From contig NZ_CP050700.1 in NCBI RefSeq assembly GCF_010646885.2, positions 2,630,501-2,694,500 of the forward strand: a DNA stretch of 64,000 nucleotides, read 5' to 3'. This document shows positions 56,064 through 64,000 of this stretch, piece by piece (position 1 is the first letter of the stretch; every line of letters starts with the position of its first letter). The notes below the pieces were generated by a model. That model was not told the origin of the DNA. It made no database searches and was given only the letters and a program-made list of their open reading frames with translations. A program made the translations under genes and the position numbers. The stretch comes from Desulfopila sp. IMCC35008 (GTDB lineage: Bacteria; Desulfobacterota; Desulfobulbia; Desulfobulbales; Desulfocapsaceae).

Positions 56064-57461
56064 ATGTACAACATACTTGCGTTTGGCTTCCCAGATCTTC
56101 ATGAAGAGCTCCAACAAACCTTCGATGCCTCGACATGCCGGGTAATTACTATTAATACCACCACGGATTTCTATTCTATAGCTTTCTCCAGGGTTTTTGA
56201 TTGCTGGATAATTGATGCATCTCATAAAGATTTAAATGAATTAACAATTGATGAGCTGGTCAATTCACATGTTGTTCCATTTCAATTTGTTATGGCTGAA
56301 GATGGTGAAGAAGCGGCATCTTCCTGGCCGGGGAAAAGTGACGTTTTAAATAGAAAAGATATCAAAAACTGCTATTCAGCATTTTTGAAAATGATGCACA
56401 ACAAAAAGGAGCAAAACAAAGAGAGGTATCTAGCCGGATATCTGAACCAGCAACCGGGGCTGGAAACAATTGTTACGAAGAGTCCAATAATGGACAAACT
56501 GGTTGATCTTGTGAAAGATGTTGCACCAATAGAATCACCTGTATTCCTTGTTGGAGAGACAGGTACCGGAAAGGAGTTATTAGCCAATATCTTCCATAAT
56601 GAATCACGCAGACGCACGGGTCCTTTCATGGCCGTAAATTGCGGTGCTCTCCCCGATACACTTCTTGAGTCAGAACTTTTCGGATATGAAAAAGGTGCCT
56701 TCACCGGGGCAGAAAGTCGGCAAATCGGGAAAATTGAAAACGCTGCCGGCGGAACCCTTTTTCTTGATGAAGTAGAAGCCATGTCACCGGCAATGCAGAT
56801 TCGACTTCTTCGTGTACTTCAAGAGCGAACCTTGCATCGACTTGGCAGCAGTACTGATATCTACACTGACTTTAGAGTTATTGCCGCTACCAATACGGAT
56901 CCAACGGAACTGATCAACGCCGGTACACTACGGTCAGATCTCTATTATCGACTCGCCGTCTTTCAAGTACACATCCCACCTCTTAGAGACAGGGTTGAAG
57001 ATATTCCCATTCTTGTACAGCACTTTGTTAATCGAAAAAAAAGAAATGGAAGAGAATATGTAAAAGGATTAGACGGTCAAGCCATGAACCTATTGCTTTC
57101 AGCCCCATGGTTCGGAAACGTTAGAGAGTTGCAAAACGTCATTGAGCGCGCGGTAATGTTGGCTGTGAGTCCTACAATCACTTCAGACCTGATACAAATC
57201 CTGGGTATCCCTGTCGCAGATACATCTGTGGATGTCGCAAATCTGACTGACATCGCCTTTCGCCCAGGTACTACTTTGAAGTCTTACAAGAACTTATTGT
57301 CCCAATCTGCAGAGAGGAAATATCTGGTCGAACTGCTTGAATATGTTAATGGCAGGATTGGAGAGGCAGCCCAACTTGCCGGATTAACACCGAGGGCATT
57401 ATATAATAAAATGAAAATACATGGGTTAAAGAAGGAAGACTTCAAGAAATCGGAAAATTGA
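56064..57461 (+). CDS. sigma54-dependent transcriptional activator
   Basis: 465 residues. The first 140 residues do not look like a functional receiver: no Asp sits at the usual phosphorylation spot. The AAA+ domain has GETGTGKE (about 165-172) and a standard GAFTGA (about 212-217), then NTDPTELINAGTLRSDLYYRLAVFQVHIPPLRDR and a Fis-type HTH (GRIGEAAQLAGLTPRALYNKMKIHGL). It is divergent from the TRAP/gabT/AOR gene set and most likely its activator. The ribosome site before the ATG is weak. Confidence 0.9.
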   Translation: MYNILAFGFPDLHEELQQTFDASTCRVITINTTTDFYSIAFSRVFDCWIIDASHKDLNELTIDELVNSHVVPFQFVMAEDGEEAASSWPGKSDVLNRKDIKNCYSAFLKMMHNKKEQNKERYLAGYLNQQPGLETIVTKSPIMDKLVDLVKDVAPIESPVFLVGETGTGKELLANIFHNESRRRTGPFMAVNCGALPDTLLESELFGYEKGAFTGAESRQIGKIENAAGGTLFLDEVEAMSPAMQIRLLRVLQERTLHRLGSSTDIYTDFRVIAATNTDPTELINAGTLRSDLYYRLAVFQVHIPPLRDRVEDIPILVQHFVNRKKRNGREYVKGLDGQAMNLLLSAPWFGNVRELQNVIERAVMLAVSPTITSDLIQILGIPVADTSVDVANLTDIAFRPGTTLKSYKNLLSQSAERKYLVELLEYVNGRIGEAAQLAGLTPRALYNKMKIHGLKKEDFKKSEN

Positions 57462-57703
57462 ACGCAATTCGGAAAACTGTAGCATATGCATGGAATAACA
57501 GCAACATAACCACATGCATATATCTACACATTTAGTTTTTCGGAACATTGACATCACTCATCAAGTATCTCTGCGGCATCTCTCTCTTGCATGCATTAAA
57601 CGTAATTCCAGCACCTTACATTCAAATTCAAAGTTGGCATAGTCTTTGATAGGCTAGCTTTAAGGATATTCCCTTAACAAATAATAACCGAGTGGAGGTT
57701 GGG

Positions 57704-57934
57704 ATGGGAAAATTTAATAAACACCAGAGTGACAGAGACCGTTTCGGCAAATGCCAGATATGCCTGGGGTACATTCCGATAGAATATTATTTCGGAATAG
57801 GTGATGAGATCAACTGTTACGAGTGCGGAACTGTTTATATCATCGAATCCAAAAACCCTGTGAAACTAACAATGGCAGATGATCATTATGGCGACGATGA
57901 CTACTTTGGGGAATTGCTATTTGATGATAATTAA
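57704..57934 (+). CDS. small acidic zinc-ribbon protein, LysW-like amino-group carrier candidate
   Basis: 76 residues from the ATG at 57704 (GGAGG 6 bases upstream). CQICLGYIP and CYECGTVY give a C-x2-C...C-x2-C zinc site. GDEINCYECGTVYIIES with PVKLTM, then a very acidic tail with DDDYFGE, follows the LysW layout, which ends in EDWGE and carries amino acids on its last Glu. Unlike LysW this protein runs on for LLFDDN after the GE. The nearby ATP-grasp and peptidase-like fusion and amidotransferase fit a carrier role. A rubredoxin-like or transcription-linked zinc ribbon is the alternative. Confidence 0.5.
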   Translation: MGKFNKHQSDRDRFGKCQICLGYIPIEYYFGIGDEINCYECGTVYIIESKNPVKLTMADDHYGDDDYFGELLFDDN

Positions 57935-57990
57935 AAATATGTTTTCTTAATAATCAAGGTGGTTAAAGACCACCCACACAAAATTGCCAC

Positions 57991-58027
57991 AAAAAGGCCG
58001 GGTACAATTCGTAACCCGGCCTTTTTT
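57991..58027 (+). terminator. intrinsic terminator after the LysW-like gene
   Basis: AAAAAGGCCGGGT and ACCCGGCCTTTTTT arms close around an 8-9-base loop and are followed by T residues. The stem is G/C-rich and strong. It should separate the small gene from the operon that follows, unless it is read through. Confidence 0.9.
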
Positions 58028-58045
58028 ATCATATCCTATATGATA
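58027..58045. promoter_or_regulatory. inverted repeat, probable operator of the amidotransferase/ATP-grasp operon
   Basis: TATCATAT-CCT-ATATGATA, 8-base perfect arms around 3 bases, overlapping a second ATCCTAT-ATG-ATAGGAT repeat at 58033-58049. It lies about 90 bases before the amidotransferase ATG. Confidence 0.5.
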
Positions 58046-58132
58046 GGATAAGGTGTAAGAAAGATTACATCTGCATTTCAAAACAGAAAATCCATTTTAT
58101 TTATGTATTCTCAGTTACCAGGATAGATTAAA

Positions 58133-58708
58133 ATGATCCTCATTATAGACAACCAATCAAGTTTCATTAAAAAATTTAAGCGGCAATACCTTGCAGAGCA
58201 GGACTTTGATTATGTGGTTTTTGACCATAATCAGCCAATAACTCTTTCTGCAAAATCGGAGGTGAGTGGAATTATTCTTTCAGGTGGCAGAGGCAACCCA
58301 TATGAACCATTAAACCTCACTACAAACTTTGTCGCCCTCATGAATTTTGATGTGCCGACAATAGGGTTCTGCCTGGGCCATGAAATCATTGCTGCGGCAT
58401 ATCGTGGACGTATCAAAAAACTCGAAAAGTATCACCAGAAAAAAGAGATTATCCGCATCACCCAGGATGACAAGATTTTTGAGGGACTGGCCACAAAAGA
58501 GGTCTCCCTTGTGAAAAAACATTCATACCATGTCTCTGAAATTTCGCCGGATTTTATTTCCCTGGCAGAGTCAGACACAACCCCGAATGAAATAATCCGA
58601 CATAAGGAAAAACCAATATACGGTTTTCAATCCCACCCTGAGGTCTCTGGCCCTCAAGGCCTTATAATGGTTGAAAATTTTCTAAATATGTGCGGAGTAG
58701 TTGGTTAA
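58133..58708 (+). CDS. class I glutamine amidotransferase (GuaA-like GATase domain)
   Basis: 191 residues, a stand-alone GATase. The triad is complete: nucleophile Cys80 in GFCLGHE, and His168 and Glu170 in QSHPEV. It hydrolyses glutamine to give ammonia, usually channelled to a partner synthetase. It overlaps nothing but its stop lies 22 bases before the TTG start of the ATP-grasp fusion, with GGAG in between. So the ammonia acceptor is probably the fusion enzyme or its product. The ribosome site before this ATG is weak (AGATTAAA). Confidence 0.85.
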   Translation: MILIIDNQSSFIKKFKRQYLAEQDFDYVVFDHNQPITLSAKSEVSGIILSGGRGNPYEPLNLTTNFVALMNFDVPTIGFCLGHEIIAAAYRGRIKKLEKYHQKKEIIRITQDDKIFEGLATKEVSLVKKHSYHVSEISPDFISLAESDTTPNEIIRHKEKPIYGFQSHPEVSGPQGLIMVENFLNMCGVVG

Positions 58709-58730
58709 CTATGGTTCTGGAGATAACACA

Positions 58731-60881
58731 TTGAAAGTTGCGATTATTTACAACAAAGACCTCAGCGGTGTTCTCAATAAATTCGGAATGCAGAACAAAG
58801 AGTTTTATTCCGAGAAAAATGTCAAGAAGGTTTCCCGTTGCCTGGAGCAAGCCGGACACAATACAACCATCATAGACGGCAACATGTACGTTATAGAGCG
58901 ACTGCAGAATTTTATGCCACGAACTATTGACGGAGAACAGATGGGCATGGTTTTCAATATGGCATACGGTATTCAAGGTGAAAGCCGATACACTCATCTG
59001 CCTTCAATGCTCGAGATGCTGGGCATACCATACGTTGGCTCGACGCCCTCAGGTCATGCTCTTGCTCTTGACAAGGTAATGACCAAGGTGGTTTGGCAGA
59101 ATAAAGGGCTCCCCACACCCGATTTTTGGGTTTTCAGTTCTCCCCATGAGGATTTCTCCGACGTCAGGTTCCCTGTAATTGTAAAACCCAAGATGGAAAG
59201 TGTCTCCTTTGGCTTAAAAGTCGTTTATGACGAAGATGCGTTACGAGAATCCATTCATTTTATCATCACGGAATTTAAACAACAGGCACTCGTAGAACAG
59301 TTTATACCCGGTAGAGAATTTGCCGTGGGTTTACTCGGTAATTCACCTGTAGAAGCATTTCCAGTTCTTGAGTTTGATCTTGAAGGCGATCCGGACGCCA
59401 TCCAGACGGAAGAGGATAAGAAGAAAAAACCCAGGCAGAAAATTTGTCCAGCCGATATACCACATGATTTTGCAGACAAACTCACAGACTTCAGCCGTCG
59501 TGCATTCCAGGCTCTGGAACTTCGGGATTTTGCACGTGTAGATATTCGAGTAGACGCCAACAATAATATCTACCTTCTTGAGATCAATTCAATGGCGAGT
59601 CTTGGGCAGACAGGCTCCTATGTTGCAGCTGCCAAGGTTGCAGGTTACGATTATTGCGTTTTAGTAAATAAAATGCTCGACGTGGCAGCGGTACGCTACT
59701 TTTCTGAAACTCACCTCTCCTCCCTGCCAAGTGAAAAGAACAGGACATTACCCACCTCAAACCGCCTTCGCACCTTCTTACGAGGCCGCCAGCAAAACAC
59801 TGAGGCGATGCTTGAGAAGTTTGTGAATATAGATACCCACCTGCGTAATATAGAAGGCGTAAACAGTTGTACAGATCTAATAAAGACACATCTCACCCAA
59901 CTCAACTTCACAAACGAGATATACCCGCAATTTGAGGTTGGGAACCTTATGTTTTTGACAAATACCATGGAAGATGAGCTCGACTACCTACTGCTCATGC
60001 CTGTTGATGATTCCGTAAAAATGTCCCGTCATGAGAGCTACCAGGCTACTGAGCATAGACTCTACGGTACGGGTATATGGGAAAACAAAGGTGGTGTTGT
60101 TACATGCCTCTCCGCCCTGCAGGCTCTTCGTTTTGCCAAACTGTTAAAAAAAATCAAGATTGGGATCTTTGTAATTACCGACTCATCGGTTTCAGGCAAG
60201 TTTTCTAAAACTCTCATATCCCAAAAAGCTTTAAAAGCGAAGCACGTAGTCAGCCTTCATGGCGGCAACACGGAAGGGAGTGTGATAACCTCCCGGTCTG
60301 GCTCGGCATCCTACAACTATAGCTTGAAGCTCATAGACTCAAGCTGCTCTGAGAATGTTGCTATTGCCTCTTCACACTTCTTTAAGGCTATAGCCTCTGT
60401 ACTTGATATCGGAAAGAACGATGAAGAGAACGTTATTGCGCCTTACAGTACGGACTTTCAATCAAACATATTCAAGATGTCGGCATACGGTTCAGCCAAA
60501 ATCAGTGTCAGGTTTAACGCCATTGAGGATTTCGAAAAAATTGATCAGCGCATACGCAAAATTACAACGTTACCTCGAAAACTCTCAAAAGTTCTACAGA
60601 GTCAACTTGACGGCGGGGTAACTCGTCAACCTTTACCTGCAACTCCTCAGAATAATGAATTGTTCAGGCGTCTTTGCAAAATTGCTAAAAGTGTAGATAG
60701 CTCTATTACCGAAGAGCACCGATGGAGTTCGGCAGATATCTGCAACATTCCCATGGCTATAGGCAAAGTAGATGGGCTCGGCCCCATGGGAGGTTTTGAT
60801 AAGCAGAAGTCTGAATTCATTCTAAGACAAAGTATTATAGACAGGGCATTATTGTTAGCATTACTGTTAAAAGGGAATTAA
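58731..60881 (+). CDS. ATP-grasp ligase (D-Ala-D-Ala-ligase-like) fused to degenerate M20 peptidase domain
   Basis: 716 residues from a TTG start with GGAG 8 bases upstream. Residues 1-345 form a D-Ala-D-Ala-ligase-like ATP-grasp: EMLGIPYVGSTPSGHALALDK, FPVIVKPKMESVSFGLKVV, RVDIRVDANNNIYLLEINSMASLG with the Mg-binding Glu/Asn. Residues 360-716 align with M20 carboxypeptidases of the CPG2 type (YGTGIWENKGGV, SSADICNIPMAIGKVDGLGP) but the zinc ligands are lost: the His-x-Asp is PVDD, the DEE of TDEE is TDSS, and the last His is replaced in GGFDKQ. It likely makes an amide or peptide bond, with a binding-only C-terminal half. Confidence 0.8.
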   Translation: MKVAIIYNKDLSGVLNKFGMQNKEFYSEKNVKKVSRCLEQAGHNTTIIDGNMYVIERLQNFMPRTIDGEQMGMVFNMAYGIQGESRYTHLPSMLEMLGIPYVGSTPSGHALALDKVMTKVVWQNKGLPTPDFWVFSSPHEDFSDVRFPVIVKPKMESVSFGLKVVYDEDALRESIHFIITEFKQQALVEQFIPGREFAVGLLGNSPVEAFPVLEFDLEGDPDAIQTEEDKKKKPRQKICPADIPHDFADKLTDFSRRAFQALELRDFARVDIRVDANNNIYLLEINSMASLGQTGSYVAAAKVAGYDYCVLVNKMLDVAAVRYFSETHLSSLPSEKNRTLPTSNRLRTFLRGRQQNTEAMLEKFVNIDTHLRNIEGVNSCTDLIKTHLTQLNFTNEIYPQFEVGNLMFLTNTMEDELDYLLLMPVDDSVKMSRHESYQATEHRLYGTGIWENKGGVVTCLSALQALRFAKLLKKIKIGIFVITDSSVSGKFSKTLISQKALKAKHVVSLHGGNTEGSVITSRSGSASYNYSLKLIDSSCSENVAIASSHFFKAIASVLDIGKNDEENVIAPYSTDFQSNIFKMSAYGSAKISVRFNAIEDFEKIDQRIRKITTLPRKLSKVLQSQLDGGVTRQPLPATPQNNELFRRLCKIAKSVDSSITEEHRWSSADICNIPMAIGKVDGLGPMGGFDKQKSEFILRQSIIDRALLLALLLKGN

Positions 60882-60969
60882 ACAGTTGGGGAAAAATTTC
60901 ATTTTATACTCTTTCTCGGATATTGCTATTCTCTAACGATACTTTACAGTGCGTCCCTTTTGATCAAAT

Positions 60970-62298
60970 ATGCTGAATATTATCTCAAACTGCTGGGCCT
61001 TGTTCCTTGGTATTGGCCTGCTCATGCTAAGTAACGGTCTGCAAGCAACACTTCTTGGAGTTCGTGCGTCAATTGAAGATTTTGGAAAAACTATTACCGG
61101 TCTGGTCATGTCCGGTTACTTCATTGGTCTTATTGCCGGCTGCAATATAGTGCCCAAGCTGGTCGGCAGAGTTGGTCATGTCCGCACTTTTGGTGCCTTG
61201 GCATCACTTGCATCTACCTCAATCCTTGTACAGGCAATTTTTGTTAGCCCGCTGGTCTGGTGGTCGATGCGGTTTGTTACCGGTTTTGCCTATGCAGGAA
61301 TATATATCGTTTCAGAAAGCTGGATTAACGCTGCTTCGGAAAATGGCACGCGAGGCAAATTATTAAGCATATATATGCTGGTTTCTCTTGGGGGGATGGC
61401 GGGTGGCCAGATGCTACTCAACATTGCCAACCCTTCCAGTTATGAGTTGTTTGTACTTGTTTCCTTTCTCATCAGCCTGGCTGTGATCCCGATACTTTTA
61501 TCAACCGCCAGGGCGCCGCAATTCGAGGTAATGGAAAATGTCAGTGTTTTAAACCTTTACCGGGTTTCTCCTCTCGGTGTGTTTGGTATGTTCGTGGCCG
61601 GAATGTCGATAGGTGCATTTTTTGGAATGGGAGCTGTTTACGCAACCGAAATTGGTTTGTCAGTTAGAGATGTGTCCCTTTTTATGGGTACGCTGATTCT
61701 CGGTGGTTTTTTATTTCAATACCCACTGGGCTGGTTGTCAGACCGCCTTGGCCCGATACAGGTGATTATTATGAGTTGTACCGCTGGAGCGTTTTTTTCA
61801 TTTATTGCGATGCAATTCACTAGTCAGAATATATTTTTCTATGGCCTGGTGGCCACTGTTGGTGGCTTGGCTATGCCGTTATATTCTCTCTGTTGCGTAC
61901 ATACTAACGATTACCTCACACCAACCCAAATGGTTGCTGCCAGCGGTACGCTTGTGTTGCTCAGTGCAATAGGGGCTGCAATTGGGGCTCCTTTAACCGC
62001 CTTTGCCATGGATATTGTTGGTCCACAGGCGTTTTATGGAAGTATCGGCATCATGTTAAGCTCTGTTGCTTGTTTTGCTGTCTGGCGGTCAACTCAACGA
62101 GTGGATATCGGTATAGAGGAACAGGGTGATTTTGTTGTAATGGCAACAACAAGCCCATTTACTGCAGCCTTGAACCCTGACGTTGAGCTGGTGGACATAG
62201 AGGCAGCGGCAGAAGAAAATGCTGACGACATTCAGTCCAGTTTTGTCGAACTGGTAAATGATCTTGAAAATGCTGGCACGTCAAGCCACGATCAGTAA
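60970..62298 (+). CDS. MFS transporter
   Basis: 442 residues with twelve membrane segments in two halves. GVRASIEDFGKTITGLVMSGYFIGLIAG, and the MFS motif in PLGWLSDRLGPIQ between helices, resemble the YcaD/YfkF group. A 60-residue acidic tail follows the last helix. It starts 88 bases after the ATP-grasp fusion and could export or import the small molecule made there. Confidence 0.85.
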   Translation: MLNIISNCWALFLGIGLLMLSNGLQATLLGVRASIEDFGKTITGLVMSGYFIGLIAGCNIVPKLVGRVGHVRTFGALASLASTSILVQAIFVSPLVWWSMRFVTGFAYAGIYIVSESWINAASENGTRGKLLSIYMLVSLGGMAGGQMLLNIANPSSYELFVLVSFLISLAVIPILLSTARAPQFEVMENVSVLNLYRVSPLGVFGMFVAGMSIGAFFGMGAVYATEIGLSVRDVSLFMGTLILGGFLFQYPLGWLSDRLGPIQVIIMSCTAGAFFSFIAMQFTSQNIFFYGLVATVGGLAMPLYSLCCVHTNDYLTPTQMVAASGTLVLLSAIGAAIGAPLTAFAMDIVGPQAFYGSIGIMLSSVACFAVWRSTQRVDIGIEEQGDFVVMATTSPFTAALNPDVELVDIEAAAEENADDIQSSFVELVNDLENAGTSSHDQ

Positions 62299-62487
62299 TC
62301 AGATTCAAGCCACAGTTCTCAACCTGGCGCTGAACTTCTTGATTGCTTATTCCTTTTCGTTTCGATAGCATTTATGTATATACACTGCTCATGGACATCA
62401 TGTAGTGATGCTCCGATACAGGAGGATTTTTCTTATAATTCCCCATGACCTTCCTCGTTCACCGAACATATCCGAAAGACAATTGCC

Positions 62488-64000
62488 ATGGACAAAATGC
62501 TAACATCTACTGATGATGGAAAATTGACTGTGGATTCTGAGACATTCAGAAGGATGTTCAGGGGGCACAGTGCCGTGATGTATATCGTTGACTTGTCGAC
62601 ATTTGCTATCATCGACGCAAATCAAGCTGCCCTTGATTTTTACGGTTATGATTACGCCACCATGTTAACCAAACGTATTCCGGATCTCAATATCACACCA
62701 GAGCTGGAAATCCGGGCAGAAATTGAGCGCGCATTGGAGGAGGATCGGTCCTATTACGTTTATAAACACCAATTGGCCAATGGCGAATTACGCGATGTTG
62801 AGGTGTACGCAAATCCAATATCGATCCGCGGTAAGGAATACTCATTTTCAGTCGTTCATGACATCACTAACAAGAAAAATGCTGAGGAAGCTCTACAAAA
62901 TTCCCAGGAGCGGTTCAAGGCGTTGTCGGATGCCACTTTCGAGGCTATCTTTATATCCGGGCAAGGTATTTGCATTGACCAAAATGAAACAGCAGAACGG
63001 ATGTTTGGTTATTCACGTGATGAAGCAATCGGCAGACACGGGACGGATTGGATCGCACCCGGTGATCGGGAAAGGGTTAAATCAAATATTCTCTCTGGAT
63101 ATGAAAAGCCCTATGAGGTAAACGCACTCCGCAAGGATGGTTCCACATTCCCAGCTGAGATCCAGGCCCGTATGACGTCTTTAAAGGGGGTAGATGTTCG
63201 CATAACTGCATTGCGGGATATCAGTGAGAGCAAGCGAGCAGAGGAGGCCTTAAAGGAGAACGAAGATAAGTATCGAACATTGTTCGAAATGGAATCAGAC
63301 GCACTGGCTGTGATTGAAATCAATACGGGTAAAATGCTGGAGGTTAATAAATCTTTCCTCGAGCTCTATGGGTATAGTCGTGAAGAAGTCCTGCGGATGA
63401 GAAATACAGATTTTTCTGCCGAACCAAATGAGACACGCAAAGCCACCCAAACTCGCGATACATATATTCCGGTCCGGTATCATAAAAAGAAAGATGGGAC
63501 TGTATTCCCAACAGAAATTTCAGCCAGCCTTTTTAACTATAAGGGCCGGGATGTTCACATTGCTGCAATCCGTGACATCACCGAACGTCAACGCCTGGAA
63601 GCTCAAATCCAACGCTCTCAAAAAATGGAATCCCTGGGTCTTTTGGCTGGTGGTGTTGCCCATGACCTCAATAATATCTTATCCGGCATCGTCAGCTACC
63701 CTGAATTAATTCTAATGGATTTGCCCAGTGACAGCAATCTCCGCAAGCCAATCGAAACAATGCAGGAAGCAGGAAATCGTGCAGCAGCAATTGTCGAAGA
63801 CTTGTTAACAATTGCCCGAGGGGTGGCAATCAGCAAAGAGATCCTGAATATCAACGGGCTGGTAAACGACTATCTTAAATCGCCGGAGTTTCATAAGCTA
63901 ATCCAGTTTCATCCGTCCGTCACGGTCCACACTGATCTTGATGCCAACCTGCTCAACATCAAAGGCTCTCACTCCCATATTCGTAAGGTGATAATGAATT
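62488..64000 (+). CDS. PAS-type histidine kinase, cut by the window end
   Basis: The frame is open from ATG 62488 to the right edge, at least 504 residues. Three PAS domains (about 15-130, 140-255 and 260-372; FRRMFRGHSAVMYIVDLSTFA and HDITNKKNAEEAL, ATFEAIFISGQG, DALAVIEINTGKMLEVNKSF) are followed by HisKA with LLAGGVAHDLNNILSGIVSYPE. The HATPase domain lies beyond the edge. It has no membrane segment, so it should sense a cytoplasmic signal. Confidence 0.9.
   Translation, partial: MDKMLTSTDDGKLTVDSETFRRMFRGHSAVMYIVDLSTFAIIDANQAALDFYGYDYATMLTKRIPDLNITPELEIRAEIERALEEDRSYYVYKHQLANGELRDVEVYANPISIRGKEYSFSVVHDITNKKNAEEALQNSQERFKALSDATFEAIFISGQGICIDQNETAERMFGYSRDEAIGRHGTDWIAPGDRERVKSNILSGYEKPYEVNALRKDGSTFPAEIQARMTSLKGVDVRITALRDISESKRAEEALKENEDKYRTLFEMESDALAVIEINTGKMLEVNKSFLELYGYSREEVLRMRNTDFSAEPNETRKATQTRDTYIPVRYHKKKDGTVFPTEISASLFNYKGRDVHIAAIRDITERQRLEAQIQRSQKMESLGLLAGGVAHDLNNILSGIVSYPELILMDLPSDSNLRKPIETMQEAGNRAAAIVEDLLTIARGVAISKEILNINGLVNDYLKSPEFHKLIQFHPSVTVHTDLDANLLNIKGSHSHIRKVIMN

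Noticed and set aside
57541..57600. Possible sigma54 promoter (GG and GC pair near TTGCAT) before the LysW-like gene
   Set aside because: The spacing between GG and GC is 12 rather than 10 bases.
1..64000. tRNA, rRNA, CRISPR arrays and prophage genes
   Set aside because: No cloverleaf-like or repeat-spacer pattern and no structural phage gene were seen by eye; faint RNAs would need a covariance search.

Overview
The window looks like chromosome of a strictly anaerobic, probably sulfate-reducing Desulfobacterota (Desulfobulbales-like) bacterium. This is inferred from an HdrCBA-MvhD-MetVF electron-transfer operon, an indolepyruvate:ferredoxin oxidoreductase, a tungsten-type aldehyde:ferredoxin oxidoreductase, sigma54 regulators, many PAS sensor kinases, and two genes that appear to read UGA as selenocysteine. 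No rRNA, tRNA, CRISPR array or prophage was seen.

Layout. 1-8.4 kb: a flavodoxin-like gene, then a minus-strand two-component system (haem-motif sensor kinase plus NtrC-type regulator) beside a UspA protein and a YeiH-type exporter with a tiny membrane partner. 8.4-29.4 kb: an accessory stretch of mostly single genes. These are LarA-like racemase, an EamA-like exporter, a 3-methyladenine glycosylase, secreted proteins, a 2-hydroxyacid dehydrogenase, an aminotransferase, an arylamine N-acetyltransferase, an IS3-family element, a methyltransferase, a glycosyltransferase and others. It includes a LysR regulator with an in-frame TGA that aligns with a conserved Cys and is followed by a SECIS-like hairpin. 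It is divergent from a C_GCAxxG_C_C redox protein.

29.4-38.1 kb: a trpR gene and a near-perfect Trp operator divergent from a seven-gene operon, livH-iorA-iorB-livM-livG-(livF::paaK fusion)-substrate-binding protein, closed by a strong terminator. I read this as tryptophan-regulated uptake of aromatic amino acids and conversion to aryl-CoA. 39.4-51.1 kb: metF-like, sensor kinase, hdrC, hdrB, a double-length hdrA, a selenocysteine mvhD, metV, metF, a receiver protein and a hybrid kinase. This is a candidate MetFV-HdrABC-MvhD complex coupling methylene-tetrahydrofolate to low-potential electron carriers, with signalling genes embedded.

51.2-57.5 kb: aldehyde:ferredoxin oxidoreductase, GABA-type aminotransferase, a decayed TRAP transporter (frameshifted dctM, truncated dctQ) and a divergent sigma54 activator; together they suggest GABA breakdown through a ferredoxin-linked aldehyde oxidation. 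57.7-62.3 kb: a small acidic zinc-ribbon protein resembling LysW amino-group carrier proteins, a class I glutamine amidotransferase, a fusion of a D-Ala-D-Ala-ligase-like ATP-grasp enzyme with a degenerate M20 peptidase, and an MFS transporter. This is a candidate uncharacterised carrier-protein or peptide-ligase pathway. The window ends inside a PAS histidine kinase.
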